DNA from: Inhella crocodyli
GTDB lineage: Bacteria; Pseudomonadota; Gammaproteobacteria; Burkholderiales; Burkholderiaceae_C
Length of the DNA: 64,000 nt
Assembly (NCBI RefSeq): GCF_004004565.1
Contig: NZ_SACM01000001.1
Coordinates: 930,001-994,000, forward strand
Direction of reading: 5' to 3'
Shown piece after piece: positions 51,465 to 63,157 of the stretch. The first letter of the stretch is position 1, and every line of letters starts with the position of its first letter. Under the pieces are notes generated by a model. It was not told the DNA's origin and made no database searches. It saw nothing but the letters and a program-made list of their open reading frames with translations. Made by a program: the position numbers and the translations under genes.

Positions 51465-52346
51465 ATGGAGTTCCGCCACCTGCGCTGCTTTGCCGCCCTG
51501 GCCGAGGAACTGCACTTCGGCCGCGCGGCCCAGCGCTTGGCCATGTCGCAACCCCCGTTGTCCGTGGCCATCCAGCAACTGGAGGCGAGCGTGGGCGCCC
51601 GCTTGTTCGAGCGCGACAGCAAGGGCGTGCGCCTGACGGCCGCGGGCCAGGCGTTCCGCGCCAGCGCCTTGGCGCTGTTGGAGGGCGCCGACCAAGCCTG
51701 CGTGCGTGCCCGCGAGGTGCAAGCCGGCGAGGTCGGGCGCCTGCGCCTGGGCTTCGTGGGCTCGGCCTTGCAGCGCGGCCTGGCGGCGTGGCTGCAGGCC
51801 TTCCAGGCCCGACACCCGCGCGTGCAGGTGGTGGTCGTGGAGTTGAACTCGCAGGACCAGATCGACGCCCTGCTGCGCGAGGAGCTCGACCTGGCCCTGC
51901 TGCACACCGACCGCCTGCCGCCCGCCCTCGCCTGCCAGCCGCTGTACGCCGAGCCCTTCTTGGCCTGCCTGCCCCAGGGCCACCCGGAGGCCCGCCGCCG
52001 CCGGGTGCCGCTGGCGGCCCTGGCCGATCAGCCCTTCATCCTGTTCTCCCGCAAGGGCTCGCCCGATTACCACGCGCGCATCGTCGACATCTGCCGCCAG
52101 CACGGCTTCACCCCCCGGCTGCAACACGAGGGGCGGCACTGGTTGTCGGTCGTGTCGCTCGTGGCCCAAGGGCTGGGCGTGTCCATCGTGCCGGCGGCGT
52201 TCGAGCGCGCCGGCATCCAGGGCGCGGTGTTTCGCCCCTTGGCCGAGACGCCGGAGCCCTCGGCCGTGTTCGCCGCGTGGCGGCGCGACGGCGACCCTGG
52301 CCTGCGAACGCAGTTCCTGGCGGCGCGCCCGGCCTCATCTGTATGA
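51465..52346 (+). CDS. LysR-family regulator, probably of gcdH
   Basis: A 293-residue LysR regulator. The N-terminal winged helix (MEFRHLRCFAALAEELHFGRAAQRLAMSQPPLSVAIQQLE) and the C-terminal effector domain are complete. I prefer the ATG at 51465 (MEFRHLRCF), and an in-frame ATG also exists at 51438. It is divergent from gcdH, the usual arrangement for a GcdR-type activator that senses glutarate. It may also relate to the kyn operon that starts 47 bp after its stop, but this is less likely. Confidence 0.85.
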   Translation: MEFRHLRCFAALAEELHFGRAAQRLAMSQPPLSVAIQQLEASVGARLFERDSKGVRLTAAGQAFRASALALLEGADQACVRAREVQAGEVGRLRLGFVGSALQRGLAAWLQAFQARHPRVQVVVVELNSQDQIDALLREELDLALLHTDRLPPALACQPLYAEPFLACLPQGHPEARRRRVPLAALADQPFILFSRKGSPDYHARIVDICRQHGFTPRLQHEGRHWLSVVSLVAQGLGVSIVPAAFERAGIQGAVFRPLAETPEPSAVFAAWRRDGDPGLRTQFLAARPASSV

Positions 52347-52392
52347 AACAACCGACACCACGCCCCCACAACCCCCGCTAAGGTGCGCGCCC

Positions 52393-53025
52393 ATGCCCAC
52401 GCCTCGCCTTTGGGACCTGTCTCCCCCCGTTTCTGCCGCGTCGCCCATCTTTCCGGGCGACCAGCCTTTTGCCCTGCAGTGGACGGCGCGCATCGGCCCG
52501 GACTGCCCGGTCAACTTGAGTGCCGTGACGACCAGCCCGCACGTGGGCGCCCACGCCGACGCGCCCCTGCACTACGCCCACGGCGCCCCGGCCATCGACG
52601 AGGTCGACCTGGCGCCTTACCTCGGTCCCTGCCGGGTGATCCACGCCATCGACGTGGGCCCGCTCATCCGCCCCGAGCACCTGGCCCACGCCGCGCAGAA
52701 CCTGCCACCGCGCGTGCTGGTGCGCACCGCCCGCCAGGCCGACCGCCAATGGCGCGACGACTTCAGCGCCTACGCGCCCGACACCCTGGCCTGGTTGGCC
52801 GCACAAGGGGTGCGCTTGGTGGGCATCGACACCGCCAGCGTCGACCCAGCGACCAGCAAATCGCTGGACGCCCATCAGCAACTGCGTCAGCATGACCTGC
52901 GCGTCCTGGAGAACCTCGTGCTCGACGAGGTGCCCGAGGGCGACTACGAACTCATCGCCCTGCCCTTGAAGTGGGTGGGTGCCTGCGCCAGCCCCGTGCG
53001 CGCCATCCTCCGGAGCCTGCCATGA
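52393..53025 (+). CDS. kynB: Kynurenine formamidase
   Basis: A 210-residue metal-dependent enzyme that hydrolyses N-formylkynurenine to kynurenine. It carries the cyclase/KynB metal motif HVGAHADAPLHY and the start WDLSPPVSAASPIFPGD. The first gene of a tryptophan-to-anthranilate operon (kynB-kynU-kynA). Its stop overlaps the kynU start (ATGA). Confidence 0.95.
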   Translation: MPTPRLWDLSPPVSAASPIFPGDQPFALQWTARIGPDCPVNLSAVTTSPHVGAHADAPLHYAHGAPAIDEVDLAPYLGPCRVIHAIDVGPLIRPEHLAHAAQNLPPRVLVRTARQADRQWRDDFSAYAPDTLAWLAAQGVRLVGIDTASVDPATSKSLDAHQQLRQHDLRVLENLVLDEVPEGDYELIALPLKWVGACASPVRAILRSLP

Positions 53026-54275
53026 ACCGCCAAGACGCCGAACTGCTCGACGCCCAAGACCCCTTGGCGCCCCTGCGCGCCTTTTTCAGCCTGCCCGAAG
53101 GCGTGGTCTACCTGGACGGCAACTCCTTGGGCGCCCTGCCCAAGGCCACTCCCGAGCACATCCGCCGCACGGTGGAGCAGGAATGGGGCCACGACCTCAT
53201 CGCCAGTTGGAACACCGCCGGTTGGATCGACGCGCCACGCCGCTTGGGCGACCGCATCGCCCCCTGGATCGGCGCGCGCTCGGGCGAGGTGCTGGTCGCC
53301 GACTCCACCTCGGTCAACCTGTACAAGGTGATGCACGCCGCGCTGCAACTGCAGCAGGGGCAACGCAAGGTGGTGGTCAGCGAGCGCAGCAACTTCCCCA
53401 CCGACAACTACATCGCCCAGAGCGTGGTGCGCGCCCACGGCGGTGAACTGGTGCTGGTGGACACGCCCGAAGACATCCCGGCGCTGCTGGACGATCGCTG
53501 CGCCGTGCTGATGCTCACCCACGTCAACTACCGCACTGGCCGCATGCACGACATGGCCCTGCTCACCCGCTGGGCCCAGCAAGCGGGGGCCCTGGCCGTG
53601 TGGGACCTGGCGCACAGCGCCGGCGCCGTGCCCGTGGACCTGCTGGGCAGTGCGGCCGACTTTGCCGTGGGCTGCAGCTACAAGTACCTGAACGGCGGCC
53701 CCGGAGCCCCAGCCTTCGTGTGGGCGCACCCGCGCCACCAAGGCCAGGTGTGGCAGCCCCTGACGGGCTGGCTGGGCCATGCCGCGCCCTTCGCCTTCAC
53801 GCCCGACTACCGCCCCGCGCCCGGCATCCAGCAGTACCAGTGCGGCACGCCGCCCATCGTGGCCATGGCGGCCCTGGAGTCCGCCTTGGACGTGTTCGAC
53901 ACCGCACAGCAACTCGGCGGCATGGCCGCCATTCGGGCCAAGTCGGTCGCGCTGACCGAAGCCTTCATCGCCGCGGTGGACGCCGAACTGCCTGGGGTGC
54001 AGGTCCAGTCGCCCCGCGCCAGCGCCCAGCGCGGCAGCCAGGTGTCCTTGTCGGTGCCCAGCGATGTGGATGCCTACGCCGTGGTGCAGGCCCTCATTGC
54101 TCGCGGCGTGGTGGGCGACTTCCGAGACGGCGATCCCCCGCTGCTGCGTTTCGGGTTCACCCCGCTGTACACCCGCCACACCGACGTCGTGGACGCCGTG
54201 AGCGCCCTCAAAGACGTGCTGTCCAGCGGCGACTGGCGCGCGCCCGGCTTCCAGCGCAAAGGCAAGGTGACCTGA
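53022..54275 (+). CDS. kynU: Kynureninase
   Basis: A 417-residue PLP enzyme that cleaves kynurenine to anthranilate and alanine. The PLP lysine is in [11 protein letters not shown], and the opening [14 protein letters not shown] is typical. The ATG at 53022 overlaps the kynB stop, and its own stop overlaps the kynA start (TGATG). The gene order kynB-kynU-kynA is common in Burkholderiales. Confidence 0.96.
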   Translation: MNRQDAELLDAQDPLAPLRAFFSLPEGVVYLDGNSLGALPKATPEHIRRTVEQEWGHDLIASWNTAGWIDAPRRLGDRIAPWIGARSGEVLVADSTSVNLYKVMHAALQLQQGQRKVVVSERSNFPTDNYIAQSVVRAHGGELVLVDTPEDIPALLDDRCAVLMLTHVNYRTGRMHDMALLTRWAQQAGALAVWDLAHSAGAVPVDLLGSAADFAVGCSYKYLNGGPGAPAFVWAHPRHQGQVWQPLTGWLGHAAPFAFTPDYRPAPGIQQYQCGTPPIVAMAALESALDVFDTAQQLGGMAAIRAKSVALTEAFIAAVDAELPGVQVQSPRASAQRGSQVSLSVPSDVDAYAVVQALIARGVVGDFRDGDPPLLRFGFTPLYTRHTDVVDAVSALKDVLSSGDWRAPGFQRKGKVT

Positions 54276-55141
54276 TGGGCTGCCCGATCGACCACGGCAA
54301 GGCGCCGCAAGCCGAACCCCACGGCGACCACCACGGCGCCCAGTTGGACTTCAGCCGCGACATGAGCTATGGCGACTACCTGCAGCTCGACGCCATCCTG
54401 GCCGCGCAGAAGCCGCTGTCGCCGGCGCACGACGAGATGCTCTTCATCGTGCAGCACCAGACCAGCGAGCTCTGGATGAAGCTGGCCCTGCACGAGCTGG
54501 TGGCCGCCCGCCAGCACGTGGCCGAAGACCGCCTGCCCCAGGCCTTCAAGATGCTGGCCCGGGTCAGCAAGATTTTCGAGCAGCTGGTGCACGCCTGGGA
54601 CGTGCTGGCCACCATGACGCCGCCCGAGTACAGCGCCGTGCGGCCCTACCTGTCCAACAGCAGCGGCTTCCAGAGCCACCAGTACCGGCAGATCGAGTTC
54701 CTGCTGGGCAACAAGAACGCCGCCATGCTGAGGCCCCACGCCCATCACCCCGAGCGCCTCGCCGCCGTGCAAGCCGCGTTCGAAACCCCCAGCCTGTACG
54801 ACGAGGCCCTGCGCCTGGCATCGCGCCGCGGCATCCCGCTGCCCGCCGAGGTGCTGGACCGCGACTGGACCCAGCCCTACGCCGCCCACCCTGCGGTGAT
54901 GGCCCTGTGGCAGCAGGTCTACCGCACCCCCGAGCAGCACTGGGACCTGTACCAGCTGGCCGAAGAGTTCGTCGACCTGGAAGACGCGTTCCGACTCTGG
55001 CGCTTCCGCCACGTCACCACCGTGGAGCGCGTCATCGGCTTCAAGCGCGGCACCGGCGGCACAGCCGGCGTCAGCTACCTGCGCAAGATGCTCGACGTCG
55101 TGCTGTTCCCGGAACTCTGGACGGTTCGCACCGAGTTGTGA
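54275..55141 (+). CDS. kynA: Tryptophan 2,3-dioxygenase
   Basis: A 288-residue haem enzyme that opens the indole ring of tryptophan, the first step of the pathway. Diagnostic motifs are [37 protein letters not shown] and [18 protein letters not shown], where the haem-ligand His lies in the last. The start is coupled to kynU. Confidence 0.96.
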   Translation: MGCPIDHGKAPQAEPHGDHHGAQLDFSRDMSYGDYLQLDAILAAQKPLSPAHDEMLFIVQHQTSELWMKLALHELVAARQHVAEDRLPQAFKMLARVSKIFEQLVHAWDVLATMTPPEYSAVRPYLSNSSGFQSHQYRQIEFLLGNKNAAMLRPHAHHPERLAAVQAAFETPSLYDEALRLASRRGIPLPAEVLDRDWTQPYAAHPAVMALWQQVYRTPEQHWDLYQLAEEFVDLEDAFRLWRFRHVTTVERVIGFKRGTGGTAGVSYLRKMLDVVLFPELWTVRTEL

Positions 55142-55213
55142 ATCGCCCCTGACTTTCGCTCGCCGCCCAGCGCGCCGGACAATGCGCGCCTCACCGATCA
55201 CCGGCTGACGACC

Positions 55214-57025
55214 ATGGACACCCGCACCCACCCCGCCCGCGCCCGCGTGGCCGCCCTGCAAGCCGAACTGCGCCGCCTGAACCTGCATGGCTTCGCCGTG
55301 CCGTCGGCCGACCCGCACCTCAGCGAGTACCTGCCCGAGCGCTGGCAAGCGCGCCAGTGGCTCAGCGGCTTCACCGGTTCGGCCGGCTTTCTGGCGATCA
55401 CGCAGGACGCCTGCGCCGTCTTCGCCGACAGCCGCTACTGGGAGCAGGCGGAGCACGAACTGGCCGGCAGCGGCATCGAGTTGGTCAAGGTCATGAAGGC
55501 TGGGCTGGACGAGCCCCTGGCTTGGCTGCTGGCCCGCGTGCAAGCCGGCCAGCGCATCGGCGCCGACGCGCAGGTGCTGGCGCTCTCACAAGCCCAGCAG
55601 ATGGCCGCGGCCGCCACCAAGGCCGGCGTGGCCTTCGTCAGCGAGCACGACCCGCTGGACGCGGCCTGGCCCGAGCGCCCTGGCCTGCCCGCCCGCCCCG
55701 TGGTGGCCCACGCCGCGCCGCACGCCACGCAAAGCCGCGCCGCCAAGCTGGCCGCCGTGCGCCAAGCCCTGGCCGCCAAGGGCGCCACGCACCACCTCGT
55801 CAGCAGCCTGGACGACGTGGCTTGGCTGCTGAACCTGCGCGGGCGCGACGTGCCCTACAACCCCGTGTTCGTCGCCCACCTGCTCATCGCCCCTGAGCGC
55901 GCCACGCTGTTCGTCAGCGAAGGTCAAATCGACGACCACCTGGCCCAAGCCCTGGCGGCCGACGGCGTGCAGCTCGCGCCCTACGCCCAAGCCCACCGCG
56001 CGCTGGGCGAGGTCTCGCCCCAGGCCACCGTCTGGCTGGACCCCAAGCGCGTGACCCTGGGCCTGCGCCAAGCCTTGCCCGCGAGCGCCACGGTGGTGGA
56101 GGCCATCAACCCCAGCACCCTGGCCAAGAGCCGCAAGAGCGACGCCGACGCCCGCCACGTGCGCGAGGCCATGGCCCAAGACGGCGCCGCCATGTGCGCC
56201 TTCTACGCCGCCTTCGAAGCCGCCGTGGCCCGCGGCGATCGCCTCACCGAACTGAGCGTGGACGAGATGCTGAGCGCCGAGCGCGCCAAGCGCCCCGGCT
56301 TCGTCAGCCTGTCGTTCAGCACCATCGCCGGCTGGCGCGCCAACGGCGCCTTGCCGCACTACCGCGCCACCGACGACAGCCACGCCGTGATCCAAGGCCC
56401 TGGCCTGCTCCTGATCGACAGCGGCGGCCAGTACTTGGGCGGCACCACCGACATCACCCGCGTCTGGGCGTTGGGCGAAGTCAGCGCCCAAGAGAAGGCC
56501 GACTACACCCGCGTGCTCAAGGGCACGCTGGCGCTGTCGCGCACCGTGTTCCCCCGCGGCACGCTCAGCCCCATGCTCGACGCCATCGCCCGCGCGCCCC
56601 TGTGGGCCGCCGGCCTGGACTACGGCCACGGCACCGGCCACGGCGTGGGCTACTTCATGAACGTGCACGAAGGCCCCCAGAGCATCTCCAAGGCCATCCC
56701 CGACGCCACCATGGCCATGGAGCCCGGGATGATCACCAGCATCGAGCCGGGTCTGTACCGACCGGGTCAGTGGGGCGTGCGCATCGAAAACCTGGTGCTC
56801 AACGTGCCCCTCAGCACGCCAGAAAACGGCGCCTTTGGCGAGATGCTGGCCTTCGAGACGCTCACCCTGTGCCCGATCGACACCCGTCCGATCGACCGCA
56901 GCCTGCTCGACGCCAGCGAAATCACTTGGCTGAACGGCTACCACGCCACCGTGCGCGAACGCCTGCTGCCCTTGGTGGACGGCGCGGCGCGCGACTGGCT
57001 GCTGGCGCGCACTGCCCCCTTCTGA
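55214..57025 (+). CDS. pepP: Aminopeptidase P family metallopeptidase (M24B)
   Basis: A 603-residue Xaa-Pro aminopeptidase-type enzyme, the long cytosolic form. The two N-terminal creatinase-like domains (about 1-310) precede the metal-binding domain. Metal ligands are in LIDSGGQYLGGTTDITR (two Asp), GHGTGHGVGYF (His), SIEPGLY (Glu) and RIENL (Glu). It removes N-terminal residues before proline. The gene stands 72 bp after kynA, with no coupling, and ends next to the convergent lipoprotein gene. The symbol is used for the family, not a proven orthologue. Confidence 0.9.
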   Translation: MDTRTHPARARVAALQAELRRLNLHGFAVPSADPHLSEYLPERWQARQWLSGFTGSAGFLAITQDACAVFADSRYWEQAEHELAGSGIELVKVMKAGLDEPLAWLLARVQAGQRIGADAQVLALSQAQQMAAAATKAGVAFVSEHDPLDAAWPERPGLPARPVVAHAAPHATQSRAAKLAAVRQALAAKGATHHLVSSLDDVAWLLNLRGRDVPYNPVFVAHLLIAPERATLFVSEGQIDDHLAQALAADGVQLAPYAQAHRALGEVSPQATVWLDPKRVTLGLRQALPASATVVEAINPSTLAKSRKSDADARHVREAMAQDGAAMCAFYAAFEAAVARGDRLTELSVDEMLSAERAKRPGFVSLSFSTIAGWRANGALPHYRATDDSHAVIQGPGLLLIDSGGQYLGGTTDITRVWALGEVSAQEKADYTRVLKGTLALSRTVFPRGTLSPMLDAIARAPLWAAGLDYGHGTGHGVGYFMNVHEGPQSISKAIPDATMAMEPGMITSIEPGLYRPGQWGVRIENLVLNVPLSTPENGAFGEMLAFETLTLCPIDTRPIDRSLLDASEITWLNGYHATVRERLLPLVDGAARDWLLARTAPF

Positions 57026-57028
57026 GCT

Positions 57029-59758
57029 TCAGACCGGCGGCTTGGGCTTCGGCCCGCCCGCCAGCCAGGCGCGCACCTCGGCCGCGCGGCTGTGCTGCGG
57101 CGTCAGCGCCAAGTAGCGCTGGTAGGCGACCTCGGCCAGGGCCTCGTCGCCCATCAGCAGACGGGCGTCGCCCAGGTTGAGCCAGGCCAGCGCCCGGGCC
57201 GGGTCGGCGTCCACCGCCTGCTCGAACCAAGGCACGGCCTTGGCCGCCTGACCCTGCTTGTAGAAAAGAAAGCCCAGGTTGTTGGCGGCCAGCGAGAACC
57301 TTGGTTGCAGCGACAGCGCCTGCAAGAAGGCCGCCTCGGCCTCGGCGTAACGCCGTTCGCGGTACAGCTGCAGGCCTCGGTCGTTGGCGCGCTGGGCCGC
57401 TTGTCGCGGGCTCAAGGCAGGCGCTTCGGCTGGGGTGCTCAGGGCCTGCGGTTTGCCATCCAGCCCGGCCACGGCCACCTCCACGGCCGAAGCCGCGCCA
57501 GCGGCCGGCGCGCTGCGCAAACGGTCCACCTTTTGTGCCAAGGCACTGGCCTGCGCGTCCAACTGGCGGCTGTCGCCCGACAGCGTTTGCTCGGCCGCGT
57601 CGGGCGCGCGCAGCGCGAACACGAACTCGCCTCCCTGCGAGCCCGGCAGGCTGCCAAAGGCCGGCGTTTGCTGGGCAATGGCCGCCACCGCCGGCGCCAC
57701 GTAGGCGGCCAGCTCGGTGCCGGTGATCAGGCCGTCGCCGTTCAGGTCGCCCTTGCCGCCCAAGGCCTGCAGCAGCGTCCACGTGAACACCGAATGCCCC
57801 CCGGGGCCATCGTCGGCCACCTGCTGGTCGGCGCCACCGGCGGTCATCATCTGGCGCGCCACGCGCCGGGCGTTGTCGCGCACGAAGTTTTGGCTCGCCG
57901 CGTTGCCGCCGGCCCGCGTCAGCCCCAAGCCGGAGTAGCAGGCGTCGATCACCAAGAGCGCGTGCTTGGCGCTGATGGCCTCGGCCACCTCCTGCAACTG
58001 GGGCATGGAAATGGCGCCGGCTTGCAGGTCGTCGGGACCGGCATCCACCGGCACGATGTAGCCGACCTCGCGCCCGCTGGGCAAGCGCCGCGTGCTGCCA
58101 TGGCCGGCAAAGAACACGAACACCCGGTCGTCGCGCTGCACGCGCTTGGCATCGGCCAGGCGCTGGTTGAGCGCCCGGAGGATCGCGGCGCGCGTGGCCT
58201 GTCCGTCCAACAACAGCTCCACGTTCTCCGCCTTGAATCCGAACTGCTGCTTCAGCGTGTCGGCCACGGCCTGCGCGTCGCGCTTGGCGTGCGCCAGCTT
58301 GGGCCACTGCGCGTAGTCGTCGATGCCAATCACCAGCGCATGGCTGTCGCGGTAGCCGCTGTTGCCGCTCAGGGCCGGCGCCTGCGTCGCCGGGTCGCTG
58401 ACCACGAACTGCCCGCCCTGCCACCGCGCGAAACGCCAACCGTCGGCCTGCAGCTGCTCCAGCACCAGGGGCAAGGCCTCGACGGTGCGCGCGTGGATGT
58501 CGTGGAACAGCACGATGCCCCGCTGGCGTTTGTTCAGCTCGGCCAGCACGCGCGCGGCGATGCTTTTGGGGATGGGATCGGCCCAGTCGAGGGAGTCGAC
58601 GTTCCACATCATCGAGCGAAGCTTCAGCGCCTCCACCGCCGACAAGCCGGCCTCGGTGCGCGCGCCGTAGGGAAAACGGAACAGGGCATCGCCCTGGCGG
58701 CCAGCGGCGGTGAGCAAGGCCTCGGTGGCGGCCGCTTCTTGCCGCACCTTGGGCGGCTCGAACTTCGACATCAGGCCATGGCTGAAGCTGTGGTTGGCCA
58801 GTTGATGGCCCGCGGCCAGCACGCGTTGCGCGACCTTCAAGCCTGGCCCCGGACTGACCTTGCCCTCGGCGTCCACCTTGCCCAGGTTCTGCCCCAACTG
58901 GAAGAACACGGCCGGCGCCTGGTGGCGCTGCAGGATCTCCAGAATTTGGTCCGTGTACCGCCCGTGCGGCCCGTCGTCAAAGCTGAGCAACAGCGTCTTG
59001 GGCGGCAACTGCGCGCCGAACAGCTCGCGCTCAGGGGCGGGGCCACGCAGAGCGGGGGCGCTGCCCCCCGGCAAGGGCGCCAGCACCTCGAGTGCCAGCA
59101 AGGCAGCCGGGTCGCGAAGCAACTGCTCGCGCGGGTACAGCGCGCGAAGCTTGGCCACGTAGTCGTCCCACCGCTCACGCTTCAGCTCGATCCCGCGCGT
59201 CTCGAGCCGGCCCATCACTGCACCCAACTCGGCGGCGTAGGTTTGCTCCACCTCGGCCAGGGCCGTCAGGTCGTCTTGGATGCGCTTGGCGCGCTGGATG
59301 CCGGTGAGCTGCTGCGAGCCGCGCTGCTCTTGGGCCAGGTGTTGCAGCAGTTCCTTGAAGGCCAGGCGGTCGGCGTCGAACCACGTGGGCTCCGACTCGA
59401 TGCGGGTGAGCAAGGCGTCCAAGGCCACTTCGGACCCGGGCCGAAGCACGGCTTCGGCCAATTGCTGTTGCAGGCCCCGCTGTTGGTGGAACCATTGCAA
59501 GCCGATGGCCTGCGCTTGGAGGCGTTGGGCCTCGTTGTCCTCGCGCAAGTCGGCCATCAACACGAGCACCTTGCGGTGCAGCGCCAACAGGGCATCGGCT
59601 TGCTGCACCACCGTCGCCTCCGTCACTTGGGGCAGCGGAGCGGTCGTTGGGGCCTCGGCGCGCTGACACCCCCCCAGGCTCAGGACGATGACCAGGGCCA
59701 AGGCGGGCGTGCGGCGCCAACACCGCGCCATCGAGCAAAGGATTCGCATGCGCGCCAT
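57029..59758 (-). CDS. Lipoprotein with polysaccharide deacetylase, caspase-like, EF-hand and TPR domains
   Basis: A 909-residue predicted lipoprotein. The lipobox LGGC is at residues 28-31. A helical region (about 45-230) is followed by a NodB-type polysaccharide deacetylase domain (about 255-460: LLSFDDGPHG, LANHSFSH, FRFPYGAR, IVLFHDIH). A peptidase C14 caspase-like domain follows (about 480-660), with the His553/Cys607 dyad in FFAGHGS and VIDACYSGLG. An EF-hand loop (DLNGDGLITGTEL) and two or three TPR units near the C-terminus end it. This combination of a glycan deacetylase with a caspase domain is unusual. The start is uncertain: ATG at 59758, 59749 or 59731. The earlier frame opening at 60124 is not a real extension. 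Confidence 0.85.
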   Translation of the reverse strand: MARMRILCSMARCWRRTPALALVIVLSLGGCQRAEAPTTAPLPQVTEATVVQQADALLALHRKVLVLMADLREDNEAQRLQAQAIGLQWFHQQRGLQQQLAEAVLRPGSEVALDALLTRIESEPTWFDADRLAFKELLQHLAQEQRGSQQLTGIQRAKRIQDDLTALAEVEQTYAAELGAVMGRLETRGIELKRERWDDYVAKLRALYPREQLLRDPAALLALEVLAPLPGGSAPALRGPAPERELFGAQLPPKTLLLSFDDGPHGRYTDQILEILQRHQAPAVFFQLGQNLGKVDAEGKVSPGPGLKVAQRVLAAGHQLANHSFSHGLMSKFEPPKVRQEAAATEALLTAAGRQGDALFRFPYGARTEAGLSAVEALKLRSMMWNVDSLDWADPIPKSIAARVLAELNKRQRGIVLFHDIHARTVEALPLVLEQLQADGWRFARWQGGQFVVSDPATQAPALSGNSGYRDSHALVIGIDDYAQWPKLAHAKRDAQAVADTLKQQFGFKAENVELLLDGQATRAAILRALNQRLADAKRVQRDDRVFVFFAGHGSTRRLPSGREVGYIVPVDAGPDDLQAGAISMPQLQEVAEAISAKHALLVIDACYSGLGLTRAGGNAASQNFVRDNARRVARQMMTAGGADQQVADDGPGGHSVFTWTLLQALGGKGDLNGDGLITGTELAAYVAPAVAAIAQQTPAFGSLPGSQGGEFVFALRAPDAAEQTLSGDSRQLDAQASALAQKVDRLRSAPAAGAASAVEVAVAGLDGKPQALSTPAEAPALSPRQAAQRANDRGLQLYRERRYAEAEAAFLQALSLQPRFSLAANNLGFLFYKQGQAAKAVPWFEQAVDADPARALAWLNLGDARLLMGDEALAEVAYQRYLALTPQHSRAAEVRAWLAGGPKPKPPV

Positions 59759-59787
59759 TGTGGTCGCGCATGCGCGATGGAACAGGT

Positions 59788-60042
59788 TCAGACCCGCTGC
59801 GACAAGCCAGTTCGGCACATGACCACGTCGTGGCCGCGTTGGATGGCGAAACGCAAGGCCTCTTTCGGGCAACTCCAAAGGTAGCCACCACCCACCTGAT
59901 CGTCGCGGAAGACCTCCACGCGCTTGCCACTGGACTGCTGTTTCGTCACCACCACGGCCGCTTGGAACAGCGATCCCACGCCGCGTTCGATCGCTCCGGC
60001 GTAAATGCGGTAGTCGCCGGAGTCCACCTCTTGAAATTTCAT
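59788..60042 (-). CDS. Small conserved-looking hypothetical protein
   Basis: An 84-residue protein (MKFQEVDSGDYRIYAGA start). It shows AAVVVTKQQSSGKRVEVFRDD and KEALRFAIQRGHDVV, compatible with a small soluble protein. I do not recognise the family. Alternative in-frame starts are at 60054 and 60075. It is between the deacetylase/caspase lipoprotein gene and tRNA-Ser on the same strand. Confidence 0.5.
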   Translation of the reverse strand: MKFQEVDSGDYRIYAGAIERGVGSLFQAAVVVTKQQSSGKRVEVFRDDQVGGGYLWSCPKEALRFAIQRGHDVVMCRTGLSQRV

Positions 60043-60159
60043 GCCTGCCTGCATCGAGTAAATCGGTGCAGGCATCGTGCCCACAGTGGGGCACCGGCAC
60101 CATCCGACGAACAGGCCCCCCCAAAAGGGGGAAAGGCCGAAGGCGAGCCTACAAAGCAC

Positions 60160-60187
60160 AACGCCGACCCCGTTGGGGGTCGGCGTT
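60160..60187 (-). terminator. Hairpin after tRNA-Ser
   Basis: AACGCCGACCCC pairs perfectly with GGGGTCGGCGTT (12-bp stem, 4-nt loop). On the minus strand it is followed by GTGCTTTG, a weak T-tract. It most likely ends the serS-tRNA transcript. Confidence 0.7.
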
Positions 60188-60205
60188 GACTCAGAACGTG
60201 CGTTC

Positions 60206-60296
<91 letters not shown>

Positions 60297-60322
60297 TGAA
60301 AGCGGCGAAGCCCGGCAGTATA

Positions 60323-61675
<1,353 letters not shown>

Positions 61676-62647
61676 TCAAGATCGCGTCGTCACCAACTCG
61701 GCCATGGACTTGTCGCCCAGTCCAAGGGGCAAGGGGAACCGGATGTGCTCTTCCACACCCGCCATCTTGCGCACGCTGGTGGCCCCCATCTCCCGGAGTC
61801 GGGCGATCACGGCCTCCACCAGCACCTCTGGCGCGGACGCGCCCGCCGTCAGTCCAACACGGGGGCGCCCTTCGAACCATGCCGCTTCCAATTGCCCGGC
61901 ATCGTCCACCATGTAGGCGGGGGTGCCCAAACGCTCGGCCAGTTCACGAAGGCGGTTGCTGTTGCTGCTGGTGGGGCTGCCCACGACCACCACGATGTCG
62001 ACCTGAGGTGCCAAGACTTTGATGGCGTCTTGGCGGTTCTGGGTGGCGTAGCAAATGTCCTGCTGCTTGGGTTCGCGCACCTGGGGGAAGCGTCGGCGGA
62101 CGGCCGCCAGGATGTCGGCCGCATCGTCCACGCTGAGGGTCGTTTGTGTCACCACGGCCAACTTCTCACTTTGCCGCAGTTGCACCCGGTCGACGTCGAC
62201 CACGTCCTCGACCAAGTGAATGCCCTCGCTCAACTGTCCCATGGTGCCTTCCACCTCGGGATGGCCTTTGTGGCCGATCATGATGAACTCGTAGCCCTCT
62301 TTGGCGAGCTTGGCGACCTCGACGTGCACCTTCGTCACGAGCGGACAGGTGGCGTCAAAGACCTGGAAGCCGCGCGCTTCGGCCTCGCGACGCACTGCCT
62401 GACTGACCCCGTGCGCGCTGAACACCAAGGTCGCTCCAGCGGGCACGTCACTCAACTCCTCGATGAAGATCGCCCCTTTGGCCTTGAGATCGTTCACCAC
62501 GTACGTGTTGTGCACGATCTCGTGTCGCACATAGATGGGCGCACCGAACTTGGTCAGCGCGCGCTCGACGATTTCGATGGCCCGATCCACGCCGGCACAA
62601 AAACCTCGGGGCTCAGCCAGCACCACCTCTTGCGTGATTGGCGTCAT
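61676..62647 (-). CDS. ispH: 4-hydroxy-3-methylbut-2-enyl diphosphate reductase
   Basis: A 323-residue iron-sulfur enzyme (LytB) for the last step of the MEP isoprenoid pathway. Three cluster cysteines are visible in [24 protein letters not shown] and [10 protein letters not shown]. The substrate motif [10 protein letters not shown] is intact. Its ATG overlaps the stop of the FKBP gene (ATGA), the classical fkpB-ispH pair. Confidence 0.96.
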   Translation of the reverse strand: MTPITQEVVLAEPRGFCAGVDRAIEIVERALTKFGAPIYVRHEIVHNTYVVNDLKAKGAIFIEELSDVPAGATLVFSAHGVSQAVRREAEARGFQVFDATCPLVTKVHVEVAKLAKEGYEFIMIGHKGHPEVEGTMGQLSEGIHLVEDVVDVDRVQLRQSEKLAVVTQTTLSVDDAADILAAVRRRFPQVREPKQQDICYATQNRQDAIKVLAPQVDIVVVVGSPTSSNSNRLRELAERLGTPAYMVDDAGQLEAAWFEGRPRVGLTAGASAPEVLVEAVIARLREMGATSVRKMAGVEEHIRFPLPLGLGDKSMAELVTTRS

Positions 62648-63096
62648 CGCAGCACCCCGATCACTTGCACCTCGAAGCGCAGCGGCACGCCCGCCAAAGG
62701 GTGGTTGAAGTCGAACAGCACCCAGTCCGGCCCCACCTCGGCCACGCGGCCGGCAAAGTGCTCGCCGCCGGTGGGCGTGGGGAACGTGATGACATCACCG
62801 ACCGTGTATCGCTCGTCCGGATCCCCGTGTTCGTCCAGCAAGCGGCGGCTGACCCGCTGCAGGAGTTCGGGGTTGTGCGCCCCGAAGGTGGCATCCGCAG
62901 GGAGGTCAAATCCCTCACGCGCCCCTTCCGGCAGCCCGATCAGGCACGCCTCCAGCGCGGGCGACAACGCCCCCGTGCCCAAGGTCAAGGTGGCCGGCTG
63001 TTGGTCAAACGTGTCGACCAGGGCATCGCCATCGGGCCCGCTGAGGCGGTAGTGCAAGGTCAGGAAATCGCCGGCGGCGACAAGTCGGTCGGTCAT
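62644..63096 (-). CDS. slpA: FKBP-type peptidyl-prolyl isomerase, SlpA/FkpB family
   Basis: A 150-residue isomerase that may also act as a chaperone. The FKBP half-domain ([48 protein letters not shown]) has the insert-in-flap domain typical of the SlyD/SlpA branch, and the final [19 protein letters not shown] motif. It lacks the His-rich tail of SlyD. The ATG at 63096 ([10 protein letters not shown]) is preferred over 63132. It is translationally coupled to ispH. Confidence 0.92.
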   Translation of the reverse strand: MTDRLVAAGDFLTLHYRLSGPDGDALVDTFDQQPATLTLGTGALSPALEACLIGLPEGAREGFDLPADATFGAHNPELLQRVSRRLLDEHGDPDERYTVGDVITFPTPTGGEHFAGRVAEVGPDWVLFDFNHPLAGVPLRFEVQVIGVLR

Positions 63097-63145
63097 GGTC
63101 GGCGCGGGCAAGCCCACGTCACACAGGGACAAAGGGGGGCGATTC

Positions 63146-63151
63146 TAGAAT
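63146..63151 (+). promoter_or_regulatory. Possible -10 element immediately before radC
   Basis: TAGAAT lies only 6 bp before the radC ATG at 63158, which would give a leaderless or nearly leaderless mRNA if used. No good -35 is seen, so this is weak. Confidence 0.3.
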
Positions 63152-63157
63152 TTCTCC

